Shown here piece after piece: positions 12,034 through 21,527 of a stretch of 64,000 nt of DNA. Within the stretch, counting starts at the first letter, position 1. Every line of letters begins with the position of its first letter. The notes beneath the pieces were generated by a model, which saw only the letters and a list, made by a program, of their open reading frames with translations, was not told the origin of the DNA and searched no databases. The stretch spans positions 1,719,438 to 1,783,437 of the forward strand of contig NZ_CP046605.1 in assembly GCF_023520795.1 (NCBI RefSeq). The letters are read 5' to 3'. This stretch comes from Corynebacterium accolens (GTDB taxonomy: Bacteria; Actinomycetota; Actinomycetes; Mycobacteriales; Mycobacteriaceae). Both the position numbers and the translations under genes were made by a program.

Positions 12034-13125
12034 GTGACTGTAAAGCCTGAAGGACGCAAGATGCTCCGCATTGAAAAGAAAAATGCGGAGTCGCCCATCG
12101 AACAAAAGCCGCGGTGGATCCGCAACCAGGTACGCACCGGACCGGGCTATGAGGACATGAAGTCCCGCGTGGCCGGCGCTTCCCTGCACACCGTCTGCCA
12201 AGAAGCCGGTTGTCCGAATATCCACGAATGCTGGGAATCCCGCGAGGCGACCTTCCTCATCGGCGGCGATAAGTGCACCCGCCGTTGCGACTTCTGCGAT
12301 ATCGCTACCGGCAAGCCGGAGCCGCTTGACCGCGACGAGCCGCGCCGCGTGGCCGAAAACATCCAGGAAATGGACCTTAACTACACCACCATTACCGGTG
12401 TGACCCGCGATGACCTCCCAGATGAGGGCGCGTGGCTATATGCGGAGATCGTGCGCAAGATCCACGAGCTCAACCCGCACACCGGCGTGGAGAACCTCAC
12501 CCCGGATTTCTCTGGCAAGCCAGACCTGCTCGAAGAGGTCTTTGAGGCACAACCGGAGGTCTTCGCGCACAACCTGGAGACCGTGCCGCGCATCTTCAAG
12601 CGCATCCGCCCGGCCTTCCGCTACGAGCGCTCCCTCGATGTCATCCGCCAGGCCCACGACTACGGCCTTATTACCAAGTCCAACCTGATTTTGGGCATGG
12701 GCGAGACCGAGGACGAAGTCGAGGAAGCACTGCGCGACCTGCGCGAGGCTGGCTGTGACATCATCACCATCACCCAGTACCTGCGCCCCGGCCCGCGCTT
12801 CCACCCCATCGAGCGCTGGGTGCGCCCGGAGGAATTCGTGGCCCACTCCAAGCTGGCCAAGGAACTGGGCTTCGGCGGCGTCATGTCCGGCCCGCTGGTT
12901 CGCTCCTCCTACCGCGCCGGCCGCCTGTACGTGCAGGCCATGGAAAAGCGCGGCCTGGAATTGCCGGAAAACCTCCAGCACCTGAAGGAAACGTCCCAGG
13001 GCGCTACCGCCCAGGAGGCATCCACTTTGCTGGATAAGTACGGCCCCTCCAAGGAAACCCCGGTGACCACCCGCATGGCCAAGACTCCGGCCAATGCTAA
13101 TTCGGTCGCGGCAACCGTGCGCTAA
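12034..13125 (+). CDS. lipA: Lipoyl synthase (radical SAM)
   Basis: A 363-residue iron-sulfur enzyme that inserts two sulfur atoms into protein-bound octanoyl groups. Both cluster motifs are visible: the auxiliary cysteines in [12 protein letters not shown] and the radical-SAM CxxxCxxC in [10 protein letters not shown]. Also seen are [14 protein letters not shown] and the [12 protein letters not shown] end motif carrying the serine ligand. The start is the GTG at 12034 ([14 protein letters not shown]), which matches remembered actinobacterial N-termini; an ATG nine codons later has a better ribosome site and is the alternative. Confidence 0.97.
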   Translation: MTVKPEGRKMLRIEKKNAESPIEQKPRWIRNQVRTGPGYEDMKSRVAGASLHTVCQEAGCPNIHECWESREATFLIGGDKCTRRCDFCDIATGKPEPLDRDEPRRVAENIQEMDLNYTTITGVTRDDLPDEGAWLYAEIVRKIHELNPHTGVENLTPDFSGKPDLLEEVFEAQPEVFAHNLETVPRIFKRIRPAFRYERSLDVIRQAHDYGLITKSNLILGMGETEDEVEEALRDLREAGCDIITITQYLRPGPRFHPIERWVRPEEFVAHSKLAKELGFGGVMSGPLVRSSYRAGRLYVQAMEKRGLELPENLQHLKETSQGATAQEASTLLDKYGPSKETPVTTRMAKTPANANSVAATVR

Positions 13126-13144
13126 ACCTCGGAATATTCTTATT

Positions 13145-13173
13145 CGGCCCTCGCCATCTGCGGGGGCCGTTTA
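13145..13173 (+). terminator. Probable terminator of lipA
   Basis: CGGCCC (13145-13150) pairs with GGGCCG (13164-13169), followed by tttaac. The stem is short and GC-rich and the U tract is weak. Confidence 0.5.
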
Positions 13174-13207
13174 ACATTTATGTCACCTGACCTTTAAAGT
13201 AGGAACC

Positions 13208-13993
13208 ATGGCGAAAGATGACAAAGCAGCCCTGAAAGCTGCCAAGAAGCAAGAACGCGCGGCCAAGCGCCAAAAGCGTAAGCAAACCTGGTCACAGTTG
13301 TGGCAGGCATTCAATTTGCAGCGCAAGCAGGATAAGGCGCTCATCCCTATCATGCTGGCCGCCTTCCTCGGCGTCGGCCTATTATTCTTCCTCATTGGCA
13401 CGCTCTTTAATGGCCAGTGGTTCATGCTGATTATCGGCTTGGGTTTGGGCGCGCTTTTGGCGATGTTCCTGTTTACCCGCCGCTTGGAACGCGATATGTA
13501 CAAGCGCGTCGAAGACCAGCCCGGCGCCGCCGGTTGGGCCTTGGAGCAGCAGCTGCGCAATACCGTCGGCATCGTGTGGTCCGTAAAGTCCGGCATCGCC
13601 GCCACCCGCCAGCAGGACCTTATCCACCGGGTCATCGGCAATGCGGGCGTCATCTTCGTGTGCGAGGGCAATAAGAACCGCCTTCGCCCCACCCTTAACC
13701 AGCTGAAAAAGCGCGTGGACAAGATTGCCGGCGGCGTGCCGGTCTATGAAGTCTACGTCGGCACCGGCGAAGACGAGGTGCCGGTATCCAAGCTGCGCAA
13801 CCGCCTCATGAAGCTGCCGCGCAACTACAATAAGAACGCCACCTACGACAATATCCGCCGCATTGAGGCCATGGACTCGATGCCTGGGACGATGCCGGGC
13901 ATGCCCAAGGGCCCAATGCCGCAGCAGGCACAGAACATGTCCGGCATGAACCGCCGCATGCGCCGCGCGCAACAACGCAAGGGCAAGGGCTAA
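13208..13993 (+). CDS. DUF4191 membrane protein
   Basis: A 261-residue protein of the actinobacterial DUF4191 family. A very basic cytoplasmic N-terminus (about residues 1-45) is followed by two membrane helices (about 48-68 and 72-92) and a long cytoplasmic domain. The last 40 residues are rich in Met, Pro, Gly and Gln and end in a basic tail. A protein of this kind follows lipA in many actinobacteria, but its function is not known. The ATG at 13208 follows TAGGAACC. Confidence 0.85.
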   Translation: MAKDDKAALKAAKKQERAAKRQKRKQTWSQLWQAFNLQRKQDKALIPIMLAAFLGVGLLFFLIGTLFNGQWFMLIIGLGLGALLAMFLFTRRLERDMYKRVEDQPGAAGWALEQQLRNTVGIVWSVKSGIAATRQQDLIHRVIGNAGVIFVCEGNKNRLRPTLNQLKKRVDKIAGGVPVYEVYVGTGEDEVPVSKLRNRLMKLPRNYNKNATYDNIRRIEAMDSMPGTMPGMPKGPMPQQAQNMSGMNRRMRRAQQRKGKG

Positions 13994-14054
13994 ACACACC
14001 GTTAGCCCTTCGCCTTGGCTAGGCTTTCGGCTCTCGCCTTGCTCTACAACACAA

Positions 14055-14107
14055 ACAGTCCCTGCAACCACCCGATTGGGAAAGGTTGCAGGGACTGTCG
14101 TGGTTTT
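14055..14107 (+). terminator. Strong hairpin terminator
   Basis: A perfect 15-bp stem joins ACAGTCCCTGCAACC (14055-14069) to its complement at 14084-14098. Then comes cgtggttttcg, a modest U tract. It lies between the convergent DUF4191 and RDD genes. Confidence 0.75.
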
Positions 14108-14146
14108 CGTGGCTATACGGTGCGCAGGACTTATCCCCGCGCGCCG

Positions 14147-14620
14147 CTAAGAGTTAATAACGATGGTGCCCGTCGCACGGTCGTGCATGCCGCGCCCGTC
14201 CGCATCCACCATGGCGGCCGGGAAGATGACGCCGGTCAGCAGCGTGCGCACTGCCGCGCGCCAGAGCCCCACCTGCGCGCCAGGCACATCCAGGCGGGCC
14301 ACGCCCATACCAAGGATGAGCATTCCGGGAGTGCGTGCGAATAGCCAGCCACATACGATGCCCATTAATGCCCAGAGCGCGTAGCCCAAAAAGGACACGC
14401 CGCCAAGCTGCGTGGTGACCATGTGGATGACGTTGGCCAAGAGCATGCAAATGATCCAGTCAATGGCCACGGCGCCTGCGCGGCGGCCTACCGACGCCAT
14501 GGATCCGGGTCCGGATTCCGGCAGGCCCAGGTTTTCACCGGGCCACCGTCCGGGGGTTCCTGCATCGTCATATTCGCCCGGAATATTGGGCCCATCGAGC
14601 CACGTGCGCTTGTCTGCCAT
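14147..14620 (-). CDS. RDD family membrane protein
   Basis: A 157-residue integral membrane protein of the RDD family. A polar N-terminus with WLDGPNIPGEY is followed by RRAGAVAIDWIICMLLANVI, which carries the defining R and DD-like positions, a second helix (FLGYALWALMGIVCGWLFA), and TPGMLILGMGVARLD before a last hydrophobic stretch. RDD proteins include proposed Na+/H+ exchangers, but the family is functionally mixed. Start is uncertain: ATG at 14620 is listed, while TTG at 14629 has a better-spaced GAGGGG. The gene diverges from glnA. Confidence 0.85.
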   Translation of the reverse strand: MADKRTWLDGPNIPGEYDDAGTPGRWPGENLGLPESGPGSMASVGRRAGAVAIDWIICMLLANVIHMVTTQLGGVSFLGYALWALMGIVCGWLFARTPGMLILGMGVARLDVPGAQVGLWRAAVRTLLTGVIFPAAMVDADGRGMHDRATGTIVINS

Positions 14621-14738
14621 GCTCACCAATTTAGTTGCCCCTCACTCAGAAGTGAAACGAGGCTATTGGCCATGCCGGCCGGATAAAACTAGTAGGCTAT
14701 AGGCAGATAATTCATCGGCCAACAAACAGGAGGCAATC

Positions 14739-16172
14739 TTGTCTTTCGAGACAGTGCAGGACATCGTCCAATATATTCAGGATGAGGACGTAAAGTTCGT
14801 GGATGTCCGCTTTACGGACGTCCCCGGCACCGAGCACCACTTTTCCATCCCTGCCAGCGAATTTACTGAAGAAGATGCCGAAAATGGCTTGGCCTTTGAT
14901 GGTTCTTCCATTCGTGGGTTTACCACCATTGAGGAATCCGATATGACGCTGCTGCCGGATCCGGCCACCGCGCATATCGATCCCTTCCGTTCGGCGAAGA
15001 CCCTGAATATCAAGTTCTTCGTCCATGATCCTTTTACCTTTGAGCCCTTTACCCGTGACTCGCGCAATATCGCCCGCAAGGCCGAGGAATACTTGCAGTC
15101 CACGGGCATCGCCGATACCTGCAACTTCGGCGCCGAGGCCGAGTTCTACCTCTTCGATTCCGTACGTTTTGGCACCGATATGCAGCACGGTTTCTATGAG
15201 GTGGACTCCGATGAAGGCTGGTGGAACCGCGATAACGAGACCAACCTGGACGGCACCCCCAATACCGGTTACAAGACCCGCGTAAAGGGTGGCTACTTCC
15301 CCACCCCGCCGTACGATAAGCACAGCGAGGTCCGCGATGACATCGTGGCCAACCTGCAAGAGGTCGGATTTGAGATCGAGCGTTTCCACCACGAGGTGGG
15401 CGCGGCACAAAACGAGATCAACTACCGCTTCAACTCCCTACTGCACGCCGGCGATGACATCCAGACCTTCAAGTACGTGGTCAAGCGCACCGCCCAGGAG
15501 TGGGGCAAGACCGCGACCTTCATGCCTAAGCCGCTGGCCGGCGATAATGGTTCCGGCATGCACGCCCACATGTCCCTGTGGAAGGATGGCGAGCCCCTCT
15601 TCCACGATGAGGCTGGCTACGCAGGGCTTTCCGATATCGCCCGCTACTTCATCGGCGGCATCCTCCACCACGCAGGCGCCGTGCTCGCCTTTACCAACCC
15701 AACGCTGAACTCCTACCACCGCTTGGTTCCTGGCTTCGAGGCGCCTATCAACCTGGTGTACTCCCAGCGCAACCGTTCGGCTGCGATCCGCATCCCGATC
15801 ACCGGTTCCAACCCGAAGGCTAAGCGCATCGAGTTCCGCGCTCCGGACCCATCCAGCAACCCATACCTGGCCTTTGCCGCCATGATGATGGCCGGTGTGG
15901 ATGGCGTGAAGAACCGCATCGAGCCGCACGCCCCAGTGGATAAGGACCTCTACGAGCTGCCGCCAGCAGAGGCCGAGTCCATCCCACAGGCACCAACCTC
16001 CTTGGAGGCCTCCCTGGAGGCGCTGAAGGAAGACATGGACTTCCTGACCGAGGGCGATGTCTTTACCGAGGATCTCCTCGAGACTTACATCAACTACAAG
16101 TACGAAAACGAGATCAACCCCGTGCGCCTGCGTCCCACCCCGCAGGAGTTCGAGCTCTACTTCGACTGCTAA
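14739..16172 (+). CDS. glnA: Glutamine synthetase type I (adenylylated form)
   Basis: A 477-residue GSI-beta enzyme that makes glutamine from glutamate, ammonia and ATP. Seen: the N-terminal beta-grasp domain with [11 protein letters not shown]-like [11 protein letters not shown], the ATP-binding [18 protein letters not shown], and the adenylylation site DKDLYELPP with Tyr near residue 405. The matching adenylyltransferase GlnE is encoded in this window at 24933-27992, so covalent control is expected. Start is the TTG at 14739, with a perfect AGGAGG five bases upstream and the conserved FETVQD N-terminus. Confidence 0.98.
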   Translation: MSFETVQDIVQYIQDEDVKFVDVRFTDVPGTEHHFSIPASEFTEEDAENGLAFDGSSIRGFTTIEESDMTLLPDPATAHIDPFRSAKTLNIKFFVHDPFTFEPFTRDSRNIARKAEEYLQSTGIADTCNFGAEAEFYLFDSVRFGTDMQHGFYEVDSDEGWWNRDNETNLDGTPNTGYKTRVKGGYFPTPPYDKHSEVRDDIVANLQEVGFEIERFHHEVGAAQNEINYRFNSLLHAGDDIQTFKYVVKRTAQEWGKTATFMPKPLAGDNGSGMHAHMSLWKDGEPLFHDEAGYAGLSDIARYFIGGILHHAGAVLAFTNPTLNSYHRLVPGFEAPINLVYSQRNRSAAIRIPITGSNPKAKRIEFRAPDPSSNPYLAFAAMMMAGVDGVKNRIEPHAPVDKDLYELPPAEAESIPQAPTSLEASLEALKEDMDFLTEGDVFTEDLLETYINYKYENEINPVRLRPTPQEFELYFDC

Positions 16173-16204
16173 ATCGCCGGTAGTTCTCAGCTAGCTCCGG
16201 ATAG

Positions 16205-16246
16205 AAGGCAGCCACCTAAGCATTAGTTAGGTGGCTGCCTTCTTTT
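16205..16246 (+). terminator. Rho-independent terminator of glnA
   Basis: A perfect 15-bp stem joins AAGGCAGCCACCTAA (16205-16219) to its complement at 16227-16241, with a 7-base loop and a following tcttttgg. It lies 32 bases after the glnA stop. Confidence 0.9.
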
Positions 16247-16322
16247 GGCACTGCGCTATCTTCACCCTTTTCTCCGCCCTTCCCTATTAGGCCAGCCAAT
16301 CTCTCTATCGAAAGACAACACC

Positions 16323-17000
16323 ATGAACAAGCTATTCCCTCTTTTGACAGCAACCCTTATTCTTGCTGGGTGCTCCAGTAGCACTGAAGAAGCGGCGCCC
16401 ACCGATAGCACCACTTCTGAAGCCACCTCCAGCACTCACTCCTCCACTTCAAGCAGTACGACACAATCAAGTGAGAAGCCCTCGTCCGAGGAAACGATGA
16501 GCGCCGAGCCGCGACCAACCGTAAGCCCAGACCAGCTAACGGTGGCACAGCCAAACATTAACGGCCATGGTGTCTACCTCAATCCAGACAATGGCAGTTA
16601 CTACTATTGCAATACCACCCAGGTAACCTGGGGCAATGTAGCCCCAGGTGCGTGCGACGGCCCGTACGATTACAACGGCGCCAACCAAAAATTCCAGGCA
16701 GTTAGTGATGAGTGGTACTCCCAGACAGCCGAAGAATTAGGAATGGAAGACACCACACCACCTACCGGTAATGCCACCACAAACGGTTACCCCGATGCTC
16801 CTGAGGACGCCGTTTTTAACTCGTGCTGGGAAAATGGCTTTGCCCAATTCACCGACGGCAGCGTTCGCCCTTATCCAGAATGCGCCTTAAATAAACCAGA
16901 GGTGCGCACGCCCTCGCCATGGGTGCAGGGACAGATTGATTGGCACAACTGTATTGAGTCTGGAAAATCAGAGGAGGAATGCCGGGCTGAGCGAAGCTAG
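16323..17000 (+). CDS. Putative secreted lipoprotein
   Basis: A 225-residue protein with a lipoprotein signal peptide: MNKLF, a short hydrophobic stretch and the lipobox LAGC, so the mature protein should be anchored at Cys about residue 18. Residues 19-65 are almost entirely Ser, Thr, Glu and Pro, as in linkers of corynebacterial surface lipoproteins. The rest holds several Cys (YYYCNT, GACDGP, NSCWENGF, PYPECAL, WHNCIE, EECRAE), suggesting disulfides. No enzyme motif is recognised. The start is the ATG before the signal peptide. Confidence 0.82.
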   Translation: MNKLFPLLTATLILAGCSSSTEEAAPTDSTTSEATSSTHSSTSSSTTQSSEKPSSEETMSAEPRPTVSPDQLTVAQPNINGHGVYLNPDNGSYYYCNTTQVTWGNVAPGACDGPYDYNGANQKFQAVSDEWYSQTAEELGMEDTTPPTGNATTNGYPDAPEDAVFNSCWENGFAQFTDGSVRPYPECALNKPEVRTPSPWVQGQIDWHNCIESGKSEEECRAERS

Positions 17001-17150
17001 CGTTTCTTCCGTGCTTCCAGTTGAGGGCCTCGTCATAGTCGTAGCCCACTTTGAGGCTGGACGCTCTCTGCAGCACACATGAGGGTTTTCACCAGGTAAA
17101 AAGTAGCGCAGTCTTAGTATGAGGCTTCGGATGAAATTAGAATCTGGATA

Positions 17151-18095
17151 GTGACTGATAAAATCCGCCAACTTCCCCCTCCTGGTCCTGCATGGGCCGG
17201 CAGCCTCATGGGCACCTCCATCGTCTCACGCATGTTGGTTGAAGAAGACATGCTCGTTGCCGCTGGAGTATTTGCTGCACTTGCATGCGCCATATTCGTC
17301 GTGCTAACTGCCGGTTACGCCCGCTACCGCAGTCCTCGATTTGAGCGGACCACCATGGCGGAATGGTCAATGTTTTTCATCGGCGTCCTCGCGCTTGGTG
17401 CGGCATTATCGGGGTTGACGGGCATTGGAATATTCCGCCTCGTCGGCTTTTGGGTGGGTGGTCCCGTCACCGTCATCACGTGGGGCATTCAGCTCACCCG
17501 CTTCGATGGAGAGCCGCGCTTTACCTGGGGTCTCCCCTTGGTTGGGCCAATGATTTCGGCATCGGTAGCCGGGTGGTTGGCCCGCGATTACGGGCAGATT
17601 TACCACATCATGGGCACCGCGCTCTTCGCTATGTCTTTGCTGACGGCAGTCCCGGTATTTGTCTACGTCTACTGGGCGGCGTGGCACGGCAAAGTGGATT
17701 TTAGCGATGGAAAATCCGCCACCGCGTGGGTGCCACTGGGCGTGGTTGGGCAATCTACCACCGCAATGCAGATCCTCTACCCCGGCAGTGTCTCCGTGTA
17801 CTACGGGCTTATCGCGCTCGCCATCGCCATCCCGTTATCGCTGTATGCGATGGTGAACTTTTATCCGCAAGCAGCCCGCTGGGTTCCCTATTCCCCTGCG
17901 TGGTGGGCGTGCACCTTTCCGCCTGGCACCGTGAGCATGGGCGGGCACCAGACCGCATTGGTCAATGGTTCAGAATGGCTTGACGTTATCGCGCTGAGCA
18001 TTCCCCTGCTCCTTATCGCGCACTGGTGCCTGTGCTCAGCGCGTTTCTTAGGCTGGATCTGGGAGGGCCGCACGCGCAAAGAACTGACTCACTAG
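17151..18095 (+). CDS. TDT/SLAC1-family transporter (TehA-like)
   Basis: A 314-residue membrane protein with about ten predicted hydrophobic segments. The N-terminal PPPGPAWAGSLMGTSIVS resembles the first helix of the tellurite-resistance/dicarboxylate transporter and SLAC1 anion-channel family. Later features typical of the family are WGIQLTRF and AWWACTFPPGTVSMG. The substrate cannot be told from sequence; tellurite resistance, C4-dicarboxylate or anion flux are all possible. GTG start at 17151. Confidence 0.8.
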   Translation: MTDKIRQLPPPGPAWAGSLMGTSIVSRMLVEEDMLVAAGVFAALACAIFVVLTAGYARYRSPRFERTTMAEWSMFFIGVLALGAALSGLTGIGIFRLVGFWVGGPVTVITWGIQLTRFDGEPRFTWGLPLVGPMISASVAGWLARDYGQIYHIMGTALFAMSLLTAVPVFVYVYWAAWHGKVDFSDGKSATAWVPLGVVGQSTTAMQILYPGSVSVYYGLIALAIAIPLSLYAMVNFYPQAARWVPYSPAWWACTFPPGTVSMGGHQTALVNGSEWLDVIALSIPLLLIAHWCLCSARFLGWIWEGRTRKELTH

Positions 18096-18125
18096 GAGGT
18101 GTCTTCCCTCGTCTATCATCGAGCC

Positions 18126-18500
18126 ATGAGCTCTTCGCCTATTACCTTCATCGCCTGGGATGCCGCGGACCTTGACGGGGTGCGGGAGGTGCTCGCCGGA
18201 TTGCGGCGCGACGGAATCTTTTTATACCGAGCAGGCCTAGCGCTTGAAACCTCCTGGCTTGGCGAGGGCGCCCAGGATTTCTATGGCACTGCCTGGGAAT
18301 GGGGTCCAGAAAATTGCGAGCTATTTTTTGAGCTCGCGCGGCGGGGAAAGCTGCTGATGACTATCGATGCCACGGTCATTTGCTGCGGATCCGATATAGA
18401 CGCGGCGGATGCTCAGGAGTCCATCGCTCAGGAGCTGGTCGTAGCGAACAGCGCGCAGGAGTTAAAGCGACTGCTCATAGGCGCGGAGGAAACGCGCTAG
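18126..18500 (+). CDS. Hypothetical protein
   Basis: A 124-residue soluble protein with no family I recognise. It has no signal peptide or membrane segment; FIAWDAADLDGVREVL and QESIAQELVVANSAQELKRLL look like ordinary helices of a small alpha/beta domain. The ATG at 18126 is preferred over a GTG at 18099, although its ribosome site is weak. It starts 30 bases after the transporter gene and overlaps the end of the convergent Nudix gene by four bases. Confidence 0.6.
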   Translation: MSSSPITFIAWDAADLDGVREVLAGLRRDGIFLYRAGLALETSWLGEGAQDFYGTAWEWGPENCELFFELARRGKLLMTIDATVICCGSDIDAADAQESIAQELVVANSAQELKRLLIGAEETR

Positions 18501-19042
18501 AGCCCGGGCTGCTCGCTGCGCTTCATCCAGCCCATGCGGGGAGAAAAGCCTTGCGGGTGCTTGAGGTGCGCCACGGCATCCGCGATCATCAGGCGATGGC
18601 GGCGCGACACGCTATCCGGGAGGTGGGCCACCGAGAACCACTGCGCTTCGGTATTTTCTTCATCGCTGATGACGGGCTCGGCGCCGTCGGCGACAGATAG
18701 GCGCAGCGCGGTGCTCATGAACATGCATTCATCGCCATTGGGATAGGTCACCGGACCGGATTGGCCAACACCGAGGAGCGCTTCCACCTTGGCATCGAGG
18801 CCTACCTCTTCCTTGACCTCGCGCAAGGCGGTGGTGGTAATCTCCTCGCCCGGCTCGCAGATGCCTTCGACCGGGGTCCACACGGCATTATCGGCACGCT
18901 TGACTAGCAGTACGGACGGCACCTCCCACAGGGCCGCACCGGTTGGTACATCGCGGAGAATGATGGCGCTGCACGCGGGGACGAAGATCTGATCGTGGCC
19001 GATGGATTCGCGCAGCTTCACAATATAATCAGGCGTTGGCAT
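18497..19042 (-). CDS. Nudix hydrolase
   Basis: A 181-residue hydrolase of nucleoside diphosphates linked to another group. The Nudix box is complete: G-x5-E-x7-REVKEEVG, spanning GICEPGEE to ALREVKEEVGLDA near residues 70-92. The N-terminus VPACSAIILRD and the C-terminal EEWF-like TEAQWFSVAHLPD are typical of the fold. The substrate cannot be predicted. Start: ATG at 19042 (MPTPDYIVKLRE); an upstream TTG six codons earlier is less likely. Confidence 0.9.
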   Translation of the reverse strand: MPTPDYIVKLRESIGHDQIFVPACSAIILRDVPTGAALWEVPSVLLVKRADNAVWTPVEGICEPGEEITTTALREVKEEVGLDAKVEALLGVGQSGPVTYPNGDECMFMSTALRLSVADGAEPVISDEENTEAQWFSVAHLPDSVSRRHRLMIADAVAHLKHPQGFSPRMGWMKRSEQPGL

Positions 19043-19072
19043 ACCACCTAGCGTAGCCAATTGTGCCTGATC

Positions 19073-19918
19073 CTATGCCACGGGGCCGAGGACCTTCAGT
19101 GCCAATTCCTGGATATCCGGTGCGGTGGTAAAGGCCACGTCGATGTTTTGTTGCGTGTCTTCGCAGCTATGCCCCTCGTCCAAAGGCTCGGTGATTCCAG
19201 AGACCAGCCCCACGATGGTCTGCCGGCCATCCACATCGCCGTAAACGGGCCCGCCGGAATCCCCGACCGCGCTGCACATCTCCGCCAGGGCGGCGTTGGA
19301 ATCGTGTTCTAGGCCCTGGTAATTCAGTTGTGTGGAATCCACCGCGTTTTTCACGTTCCCGCAGGTCACGATGGTAGAACTGCCCAGCTTGCATACCGCG
19401 TCCGGCAGCTTGTCCAGCTGCGTGGCTACGGTGGTGGCTACCTCGCCTGGGGTGAAGTACTGCGCATCGCGGTACAGCTCGATGAAGGCAACGTCTAAGT
19501 GATTGGTCTCCTCGGCAAAGAAGTCCGAATAGATCACCTCGCCTACTGGATCGGCTGGGTAGGCGAAATCGCCCTCTTGGGTTCCGGCCCAGACCTTATC
19601 GCCAGGTTTGCCGCAATGGGAGGCCGTCACGGCGATGGTGCGGCCATCGGCAAGCGCGAAGGACCACGCCGCGGTGCAGGACTGGAAGTTAAAGTACTCG
19701 CCCGGCTGCGGGTCACTCGTGGTTAAGTTCAGCGCGGCGCCTGGGGGCACCGGCACCACCGCGGGCTCATAAAACTCGTTCGGCGGCGCCGGCGGTGGCG
19801 TGTCGGTGGATTGTGCAACCACCCCATCCTGCTGCTGGGTGGCATCGGTGCTACACGATGCCACCATAAACAGCCCTGCTGCTGCCAGCAGGCTACTGAC
19901 TATCCGTACCCGCGTCAC
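19073..19918 (-). CDS. Secreted trypsin-like serine protease, probable lipoprotein
   Basis: A 281-residue S1-family (chymotrypsin fold) protease. A hydrophobic signal ends in VASC, a lipobox, predicting lipidation near residue 22. The catalytic triad is visible as VTASHC (His), HLDVAFIEL (Asp) and GDSGGPVY (Ser), with paired cysteines around the His and Ser. The enzyme should work outside the membrane. Start is the GTG at 19918, with AAGGA 8 bases upstream inside the end of the 48-residue gene, so translation may be coupled. Confidence 0.88.
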   Translation of the reverse strand: MTRVRIVSSLLAAAGLFMVASCSTDATQQQDGVVAQSTDTPPPAPPNEFYEPAVVPVPPGAALNLTTSDPQPGEYFNFQSCTAAWSFALADGRTIAVTASHCGKPGDKVWAGTQEGDFAYPADPVGEVIYSDFFAEETNHLDVAFIELYRDAQYFTPGEVATTVATQLDKLPDAVCKLGSSTIVTCGNVKNAVDSTQLNYQGLEHDSNAALAEMCSAVGDSGGPVYGDVDGRQTIVGLVSGITEPLDEGHSCEDTQQNIDVAFTTAPDIQELALKVLGPVA

Positions 19919-20039
19919 CTGCAGAGTCCTTGTCCTGTTCTTCCTTATCCGCCTCTGCTTGTGCTTTTAAGTCGCGGATGAATTTTTCCGGATCGAATTC
20001 GGTATAGTGCTCCGGCCCGGCGAAGTTTTCTAATGCCAT
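19893..20039 (-). CDS. Small conserved-looking 48-residue protein
   Basis: A short gene 7 bases after thrC on the same strand. The product begins MALENFAGPEHYTEFDPEKF, then FIRDLKAQAEADKEEQDKD, ending in an acidic tail. It has no membrane segment; the middle is a likely amphipathic helix. It overlaps the protease start by 26 bases. No function is recognised. The close fit between thrC and the protease gene supports it being real. Confidence 0.6.
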   Translation of the reverse strand: MALENFAGPEHYTEFDPEKFIRDLKAQAEADKEEQDKDSAGDAGTDSQ

Positions 20040-20046
20040 GTGGTTG

Positions 20047-21489
20047 CTACACCTCCGTGTTCTTGATGCTCGAGGTAATAAAGTCCTTGACCGCTGCGGC
20101 ATCGTTGGGCAGATCCGCCACGTGGCGCTCCGCATCTAGGATGTCAGCGAAACGCTCCGGTGGCTGCGGCGCGCTCCCGATGGCCTCGGTAATGGTTTCG
20201 CTGAATTTTACCGGCAGTGCCGTTTCCAGGCAGATAATGGGCGTCGTCACGCCCTCTTTTTGGGCCGCACGCGCCACCTTGATGCCATCGGCCGTGTGCG
20301 GATCCGCCAGGTAACCATAGCGCTCGTGGACGTCCTTGATGGTGGCGAGCCGATCATCGTGGGTGGAGGAACCGGAAAAGAAACCGTAGTCTTCACGCGC
20401 GGCCGTGATGAGCTCTTCTTCCAGGTTAAACCCGCCTTCTTTGACCTTGGTGCCAAAGAGATCCGCAACGCGGGCAGCATCGCGGCCTAAAAGATCGAAG
20501 GCGAAGCGCTCGAAGTTCGAGGCGCGGGAAATATCCATAGACGGCGACGAGGTGGCCATGGTTTCCGCGGCCGGACGCGGGCGGTAGTTGCCGGTGCGGA
20601 AGAACTCATCCAAGACGTCATTCTCATTCGTCGCCACGATGAGGCGATCGATGGGAAGGCCCATGCTGCGCGCGATGTGACCAGCGCAGATATCGCCGAA
20701 GTTACCGGTAGGAACGCTAAAGGATACCTTCTGCTCGTTAGTATCGGTGACCTTGATCCAGCAGGAAATATAGTAAACCACCTGGGCTAGCAGGCGCGCC
20801 CAGTTAATGGAGTTGACCGCGCCGATGCGGTAGTTGGCCTTAAATTCCGCATCGCTGGAGACGGCCTTTACCACGTCCTGGCAATCATCAAAGACACCGT
20901 CGAGGGCGATATTGAAGATATTCGGATCATCCAGGCCAAACATTTGGGCCTGCTGGAAGGCGGTCATGCGCCCGGCTGGGGTCAACATGAAAACGCGGAT
21001 GCCGTCGCGCCCGCGCATGGCGTACTCAGCAGAAGAGCCGGTATCGCCAGAGGTAGCGCCCAAAATATTCAGCGTCTCCCCGCGGCGGGCAAGCTCGTAT
21101 TCAAAAAGCTCGCCCAAAAGCTGCATGGCCATATCTTTAAATGCAGCGGTGGGGCCCTCGGACAGGTGGCCGATAAAGAGGGCATCGCCAAGCTCAGTGA
21201 CCGGCACGATCTCTGGGGAGGCAAACTTCGGGTTGGTATATGCCCGGGCTGCGATTTTATCCAGATCCTCGTCTGGAATATCATCGATAAACAGCTTGAT
21301 GACCTCGGCCGCAAGGGCGGCATAGCCGTTGGTTTTCACCACATCGCGCCACGCATCCAACGTGGCGGAATCTAGTTGCGGGTAGGTTTCAGGCAGGTAA
21401 AGGCCGCCATCGGGCGCGAGCCCTCCTAAAAGGATATCCGTAAAGGATGCGGGCTGGCCGGTGGTATCACGGGTCGAAATATACTTCAC
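20047..21489 (-). CDS. thrC: Threonine synthase
   Basis: A 480-residue PLP enzyme that converts O-phosphohomoserine to threonine, the last step of the pathway. The sequence follows remembered C. glutamicum ThrC closely: YISTRD, ILLGGLAPDGGLYLP, HLSEGPTAAFKDMAMQLLG with the PLP lysine, ILGATSGDTGSSAEYAMRG, and VPTGNFGDICAGHIARSMG. GTG start at 21489 opens VKYISTRD, the conserved N-terminus; an upstream in-frame ATG lies in the divergent MFS gene and is rejected. Confidence 0.97.
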   Translation of the reverse strand: MKYISTRDTTGQPASFTDILLGGLAPDGGLYLPETYPQLDSATLDAWRDVVKTNGYAALAAEVIKLFIDDIPDEDLDKIAARAYTNPKFASPEIVPVTELGDALFIGHLSEGPTAAFKDMAMQLLGELFEYELARRGETLNILGATSGDTGSSAEYAMRGRDGIRVFMLTPAGRMTAFQQAQMFGLDDPNIFNIALDGVFDDCQDVVKAVSSDAEFKANYRIGAVNSINWARLLAQVVYYISCWIKVTDTNEQKVSFSVPTGNFGDICAGHIARSMGLPIDRLIVATNENDVLDEFFRTGNYRPRPAAETMATSSPSMDISRASNFERFAFDLLGRDAARVADLFGTKVKEGGFNLEEELITAAREDYGFFSGSSTHDDRLATIKDVHERYGYLADPHTADGIKVARAAQKEGVTTPIICLETALPVKFSETITEAIGSAPQPPERFADILDAERHVADLPNDAAAVKDFITSSIKNTEV

Positions 21490-21527
21490 AAGATGAATCC
21501 TAGTAGTTAACGCGTAAGGTATCAGCC

